DNA from: CAJQQY01 sp964352225
Lineage (GTDB): Bacteria > Bacteroidota > Bacteroidia > Chitinophagales > Saprospiraceae
Length of the DNA stretch: 8,115 nt
Direction: 5' to 3'
Assembly (NCBI GenBank): GCA_964352225.1
Contig: CAYGRM010000312.1
Coordinates: forward strand, 1 to 8,115
The translations under genes and the position numbers were made by a program. The notes beneath the pieces were generated by a model, which saw nothing but the letters and a program-made list of their open reading frames with translations, had not been told where the DNA came from and ran no database searches. Each line of letters starts with the position of its first letter. Within the stretch, counting starts at the first letter, position 1. Positions 6,258 to 8,115 of the stretch are shown here, piece by piece.

Positions 6258-7907
6258 CTACATGAGATAAACCTCAGGCATTTTCAGCATCGTTTTTACT
6301 AAGCTTTTGAGCTTGTTTTCAATAGCTGGCTCAAGACTTATGTTACCTGTGCTGTAATCCAAGTATTCATCTTGCCACTCTGGATTCGTAATTCCATGAG
6401 TATTTTTTAACGAAACCACTTGCTCTTCAGCTAATGGTTGAGCAAATAATATACTCGCGATTTCATTGATCAAATCATCAGGATCAGCTGGATTATCCAA
6501 TGATGCTGTAAAGTTGAGCACATTAAGTTTCACTTGAAATCCAGATACATTAAACCCTTCAGACAATACATCAGAATAATTCATTCGCACAGGTAGGGTA
6601 ACTGCGTTTATCCAAATTTTATAATATTGAGGCGCTTGATAATAAGCTTTCCATCCTGCAACATTTGGGTGAGCATACATGACCATTTCTAGGGGAGCCA
6701 TTGCCGTAAACAACCTTCTCAAAATGTTGTACTCTTGCAAAATATCAGGATTAAGTTCCAGTTCAAAAGTATTGACCATTTTAAATAAATAATCAATTGG
6801 GTGAGTAATCATACAGCCTCGAACTGACATGTCGTAAAAATGTTCGCTTGATAAAAGTGCCATGATTGCAGGCTCAACATCATAATTATCAGCAATCAAC
6901 ATCTGCGCCATTGGCTCGATAATATTCGCTTCGACATCACTATTAATATCAAAGTGTACAAACCAACGATATAGTTTTCGAGAAAGAAAACGAGCGACCT
7001 CATCCTTTTGAAAAATGATGTCGATGACTGTTTTATATTCCTCTTCATTGCCATTCGAAATGACTACATTATTAAATCGATGAGATAATTGTTTATCATC
7101 GGTATCATGACGATTGACTACAAATCCTGCTTTCACTTGCGTCAAATCATTAATATCAAAATGCCTCCACCCTGTCAATGCACGTGCGATTTGCACCACA
7201 TCATCTTCTGTATAATTCGTGTAATCACCTGGCCCAGCCGCATCTCCTTTTCCAATCGTAAAAAGTTCTAACAATTCTCTTGCATAATTTTCATTGGGAG
7301 CATTTTTCGAATTTTGTGTCCCATTCAAATATTGCAACATCGAAGGGTCAATCGTAATTAGTTCTACCAATTCTTTAAAATTCCCCAAGGCATTTTCCCT
7401 CAATAAATTCATATAAGTATACTGAAATCTCGAATCATTAGTATCCGCCACCACAAAATGATTATGCCAAAACAAAAGCATTTTTTCTCGAATATTCATC
7501 CCTGATTCTCGAAAAGCTTTGAATGACCAAGCTTGCAAAGATCTCTTTCGAGCACCATTCAAACCAGGAATTACGAAGTTCGTAGGCTCATCTATCCAAG
7601 ACTCGCCATTAGCAATATTGGGATCATTTTCAAAATTATAATAAATCGGATCGGCAGGTAGTGGTTGGTTTTCAAAAAGCAAACTTATAGTTGCATCCAA
7701 TCCGTCAGAAGTAGCTTGTTTAATTTGAGCATAAGTTGGACCAAAGGTGGTTCGACGAAGCAAATGTGCAGCCTGCTCAAATCCCCAAACTCCCGTGTAA
7801 GGAGTAAAAGTATTCGTCACCGTAGCTGTTGCTGTCGTTTTTTTGGAAACAGATTTTTTCTGTTTTCCCATTAATAATGCGAGTGAAGCTCTTCGATTCA
7901 TATGCAT
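6258..7907 (-). CDS. DUF1800 family protein
   Basis: A 549-residue protein of the DUF1800 family (PF08811), of unknown biochemical function and commonly encoded next to DUF1501 genes in Bacteroidota, Planctomycetes and others. Family motifs appear in order: HLLRRTTFGPT (48-58), EKMLLFWHNHFVVAD (141-155), ENYARELLELFTIGKGD (206-222), YTEDDVVQIARALTGW (232-247), LSRKLYRWFVHFD (308-320), AGWKAYYQAP (417-426) and a C-terminal LVKTMLKMPEVYLM. The length is normal for the family and nothing looks truncated. The N-terminus MNRRASLALLMGKQKKS has two arginines but only a very short hydrophobic stretch before a lysine-rich segment and a Thr/Ala-rich linker, so no convincing signal peptide is present. 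There is no T9SS sorting domain. Two starts are possible (ATGs at 7907 and 7901, from ATGCATATG); the second gives the MNRR opening usual in the family. The gene is probably first in a two-gene unit with the DUF1501 gene. Confidence 0.93.
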   Translation of the reverse strand: MHMNRRASLALLMGKQKKSVSKKTTATATVTNTFTPYTGVWGFEQAAHLLRRTTFGPTYAQIKQATSDGLDATISLLFENQPLPADPIYYNFENDPNIANGESWIDEPTNFVIPGLNGARKRSLQAWSFKAFRESGMNIREKMLLFWHNHFVVADTNDSRFQYTYMNLLRENALGNFKELVELITIDPSMLQYLNGTQNSKNAPNENYARELLELFTIGKGDAAGPGDYTNYTEDDVVQIARALTGWRHFDINDLTQVKAGFVVNRHDTDDKQLSHRFNNVVISNGNEEEYKTVIDIIFQKDEVARFLSRKLYRWFVHFDINSDVEANIIEPMAQMLIADNYDVEPAIMALLSSEHFYDMSVRGCMITHPIDYLFKMVNTFELELNPDILQEYNILRRLFTAMAPLEMVMYAHPNVAGWKAYYQAPQYYKIWINAVTLPVRMNYSDVLSEGFNVSGFQVKLNVLNFTASLDNPADPDDLINEIASILFAQPLAEEQVVSLKNTHGITNPEWQDEYLDYSTGNISLEPAIENKLKSLVKTMLKMPEVYLM

Positions 7908-7930
7908 TGATTTTAGTTTTGAAAAAATAA

Positions 7931-7954
7931 AAGTACATTTTGAGCGGTGTACTT
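7931..7954. promoter_or_regulatory. 7-bp inverted repeat upstream of the DUF1800 gene
   Basis: AAGTACA at 7931-7937 is perfectly complementary to TGTACTT at 7948-7954, with a 10-base spacer. It lies 23 bases upstream of the first possible ATG of the DUF1800 gene, so it could be an operator or a hairpin in the 5' leader. I found no clear Bacteroidota promoter pair (TTG and TAnnTTTG) in 7908-8115; the remainder of that spacer is AT-rich with short A/T palindromes. Confidence 0.25.
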
Positions 7955-8115
7955 CAAGAGTGAATTTACATTAGATTAGGGAAAGAAAAGGGTTGTTAAT
8001 TTTGAGATCAAAAATTAGACCTCTCAATTTAAGAAAGGTTTAACTTAACTTGAAAGAAAATTTCAAATCTTATTTTATTATTCTTTTTTGAGAAAAAAGT
8101 GTACCACGATTATAC

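Noticed and set aside
8050..8066. TTGAAA/TTTCAA inverted repeat upstream of the DUF1800 gene
   Set aside because: Six A/T-rich base pairs with a 5-base spacer, about 140 bases from the gene start, is too weak to call an operator.
8083..8099. A/T palindrome CTTTTTT-GAG-AAAAAAG near the right edge
   Set aside because: It has no GC core and a 3-base loop. Such A/T palindromes are expected by chance in DNA this AT-rich, and the gene it might belong to is outside the window.

Overview
The window looks like a chromosomal piece of an AT-rich member of the Bacteroidota, probably marine or environmental and of Flavobacteriales/Saprospiria type. The main evidence is a type IX secretion (T9SS) C-terminal sorting domain with a YPNPF motif on the gene at 4598-6154. 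The general flavour also fits: DUF1800/DUF1501 neighbours, a GbsR-type MarR regulator, a DUF1015 protein, AT-rich spacers and no clear Shine-Dalgarno sequences. No phylogenetic placement finer than the phylum can be supported by eye.

All six genes lie on the minus strand, so transcription runs from the right end of the window to the left. In transcription order they are: (1) a DUF1800 protein (6258-7907); (2) a DUF1501 protein with a Tat-like signal peptide and a T9SS sorting domain (4598-6154), ending in a good intrinsic terminator at 4544-4571; (3) a DUF819 multi-spanning membrane protein (2986-4470), followed by an unusual 88-nt imperfect inverted repeat (2892-2979); (4) a GbsR/MarR-family regulator (2222-2725), ending in a perfect 18-bp-stem terminator (2161-2202); (5) a DUF1015 protein (930-2048); and (6) an RluA-family pseudouridine synthase (206-862), followed by a perfect 14-bp hairpin (157-189). 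There are therefore probably three or four transcription units: DUF1800-DUF1501, DUF819, the regulator, and DUF1015-pseudouridine synthase.

The DUF1800-DUF1501 pair is the most accessory-looking part. It is a known but functionally uncharacterised two-gene arrangement. The DUF1501 partner resembles the alkaline-phosphatase superfamily and carries signals for both inner-membrane export and outer-membrane T9SS secretion, so it is likely displayed or released at the cell surface. The DUF819 protein is an uncharacterised transporter-like membrane protein, and the neighbouring GbsR-type regulator may or may not control it. The last two genes look like housekeeping genes.

No tRNA, rRNA, CRISPR array, transposase or phage gene was seen. 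The gene-free stretches (1-205, 2726-2985, 7908-8115) are all shorter than 300 bases. They hold only inverted or direct repeats and possible promoters. I saw no clearly new multi-gene system; the best leads are the dual-signal DUF1501 protein with its signal-poor DUF1800 partner, and the long structured repeat after the DUF819 gene.
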